Assembly (NCBI GenBank): GCA_017613815.1
Contig: JAGADB010000061.1
Span: forward strand, 1 to 5,095
Direction of reading: 5' to 3'
DNA: 5,095 bases
From: Clostridia bacterium
GTDB taxonomy: Bacteria; Bacillota; Clostridia; Oscillospirales; CAG-382
Shown here: piece after piece, positions 4,064-5,095 of the stretch
How positions within the stretch are numbered: the first letter of the stretch is position 1
Layout of the letters: each line of letters begins with the position of its first letter
Notes under the pieces: generated by a model
Seen by the model: the letters and a program-made list of their open reading frames with translations, nothing else
What the model was told of the DNA's origin: nothing
Databases searched by the model: none
Position numbers and translations under genes: made by a program

Positions 4064-5095
4064 ATGATTTATTCAAAGATGGTTTTTCCTCGGAAAGAAA
4101 AAGAAAATACCGGAATATCCCGCGAAGATAATTTGAAATCGGCGGAAGAAGCGTATTATAAGGAAATTGCGGAAAAAGCGCAAAGCGAAAAGGAAACCGA
4201 CGGGAAAATCTTTTTGTTTCTCCTCGTGGTCTTTGCGTGCTTTCTCTCGTTTATATTCGGAGTATCATTTCAAAAAAGCGGTTTTCAGAATACGCTTTTT
4301 CTCATAAATACCGTGTCGGCAGGCAGAATTCCGACGGAATTCCGAAAATATAAAGCGCTTTCCGACGGCAAAACCTATAAAACCGTCTACGAAAAATTTA
4401 AGAGCGAAGAAAGCGGAGACGGGGAATTTTACGGCGAAAAATTCAGGGAAGACGGGGATTTTCTCTATCTCGGAGAACAGAAAAGCGCCGAAATTCAGGC
4501 GTCGGCGGAAGTAAATACGGTATTGTCCGTCGACGGAGAAACGCTCAAACCCGTCATAAGCAGAAACGTCTCGTCTTACGGAGAGCTTTCGCTTTCAAAC
4601 GAGACTGAATTTTCCCCCGACCTTGAAAAACTCTCGGAAGGCACGCCCGAAGCGCTTTGCGGCATTGACCTTAATCTCCCTACGGTGCTGGTGCTTCACA
4701 CCCACGCGACCGAAAGCTACGATATGGGAAAATACGACGGATACTACGACGAAAACGCGCCGACGAGAAGCGAAAATATAAGCGAAAACGTCGTCGCCGT
4801 GGGGGAAAAATTGTGCGAAACGCTCGAGGACTTCGGAATATACGCGCTTCACGACCAAACGCTCTGCGACAAGGAGTCGTACGTCTATGCCTATAATAAG
4901 TCGAAGGAAATTGCGAAAAAATATCTCGACGAGTACCCGTCGATAAAGCTTGTAATAGATCTGCACCGGGATTCGATAGTTTCTCCCGACGGCGCAAAGA
5001 CAAAGCCGGTGTTCGACTACGCGGGAGAAAAGACTGCGCAGCTGATGTTCGTGGTCGGCACCGACGACGCCGGCGCCGACCACGAACATTGGGAG
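4064..5095 (+). CDS. spoIIP: Stage II sporulation protein P (SpoIIP), C-terminus outside window
   Basis: SpoIIP is the amidase/endopeptidase of the SpoIID-SpoIIM-SpoIIP machine that thins septal peptidoglycan and drives engulfment in the mother cell. The visible 344 residues have a charged cytoplasmic N-terminus (1-47), a membrane anchor (48-68, KIFLFLLVVFACFLSFIFGV), a variable low-complexity linker rich in Glu/Lys/Ser (about 70-200), and then the catalytic domain. The domain shows VLVLHTHATESYD at 208-220, with the HxHxxE zinc-binding/catalytic motif at His212-His214-Glu217. TRSENISENVVAVGEKL (234-250), ALHDQT (261-266), VIDLHRDSI (297-305) and AQLMFVVGTD (325-334) follow. The end HEHWE (340-344) corresponds to the conserved HPNWRE region. 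The last part of the domain is cut by the window edge, not by a stop. In Bacillus the gene follows gpr; here it is separated from it by rpsT and the DUF421-DUF4363 operon and lies on the other strand. No clear sigma-E promoter was recognised upstream. Confidence 0.95.
   Translation, partial: MIYSKMVFPRKEKENTGISREDNLKSAEEAYYKEIAEKAQSEKETDGKIFLFLLVVFACFLSFIFGVSFQKSGFQNTLFLINTVSAGRIPTEFRKYKALSDGKTYKTVYEKFKSEESGDGEFYGEKFREDGDFLYLGEQKSAEIQASAEVNTVLSVDGETLKPVISRNVSSYGELSLSNETEFSPDLEKLSEGTPEALCGIDLNLPTVLVLHTHATESYDMGKYDGYYDENAPTRSENISENVVAVGEKLCETLEDFGIYALHDQTLCDKESYVYAYNKSKEIAKKYLDEYPSIKLVIDLHRDSIVSPDGAKTKPVFDYAGEKTAQLMFVVGTDDAGADHEHWE
5045..5089. repeat. Perfect 15-bp inverted repeat inside spoIIP
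   Basis: The left arm ATGTTCGTGGTCGGC (5045-5059) and right arm GCCGACCACGAACAT (5075-5089) are exact reverse complements around a 15-base, GC-rich loop. The arms encode MFVVG and ADHEH, so both strands read MFVVG...GADHEH here. Complementarity stops sharply at both outer ends, and the protein continues with the expected Trp, so it does not look like a simple fold-back read error. Confidence 0.85.

Noticed and set aside
4595..5089. A 164-codon open frame on the minus strand opposite spoIIP
   Set aside because: It is antisense to the conserved SpoIIP catalytic domain. Its start MFVVG...GADHEH merely reflects the inverted repeat.
1..5095. CRISPR array, tRNA, rRNA, insertion sequence or phage genes
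   Set aside because: There are no regularly spaced repeats, no cloverleaf or rRNA sequence, and no transposase or phage-like protein on either strand.

Overview
This looks like a chromosomal segment of an endospore-forming member of the Clostridia, probably an uncultured gut lineage. The evidence is the germination protease GPR and the engulfment hydrolase SpoIIP in one window, strong purine-rich Shine-Dalgarno sites, a TTG-initiated ribosomal protein S20, and AT-rich gaps between moderately GC-rich genes. The genus cannot be fixed from this stretch.

Layout. (1) Positions 1-1210, minus strand: the first 403 residues of a membrane-anchored, beta-rich extracytoplasmic protein whose C-terminus lies outside the window. 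It resembles the N-terminal part of clostridial M23-type cell-wall peptidases, but the catalytic domain is not visible. It has its own near-consensus sigma-A promoter at 1257-1285. (2) 1350-2309, minus: gpr, the protease that degrades small acid-soluble spore proteins (SASPs). (3) 2497-2760, plus: rpsT, divergent from gpr, with an extended -10 promoter, a TTG start and a strong terminator. (4) 2810-3918, minus: a two-gene operon encoding a DUF421 (YetF-like) membrane protein and a small DUF4363 membrane protein, joined by an ATGA overlap and facing rpsT across the terminator. (5) 4064-5095, plus: spoIIP, cut by the window end just past its HxHxxE and LHRD motifs. No gap between genes exceeds about 190 bases.

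How the genes relate. gpr and spoIIP act at opposite ends of the spore cycle: SpoIIP cuts septal peptidoglycan during engulfment, and GPR destroys SASPs at germination. In Bacillus, rpsT and gpr are head-to-head and spoIIP follows gpr. Here the head-to-head rpsT/gpr pair is kept, but spoIIP lies on the far side of rpsT in the opposite orientation to gpr, behind the DUF421-DUF4363 operon, and the M23-like gene takes the place downstream of gpr. The DUF421-DUF4363 pair is the least understood part, and its place between spore genes makes a spore-membrane role worth testing.

I found no clearly novel system. The less ordinary signals are the rearranged gpr/spoIIP neighbourhood, a perfect 15-bp inverted repeat inside spoIIP at the window end, a 16-bp palindrome inside gpr, and dyad or repeat elements upstream of the gpr and M23-like genes.
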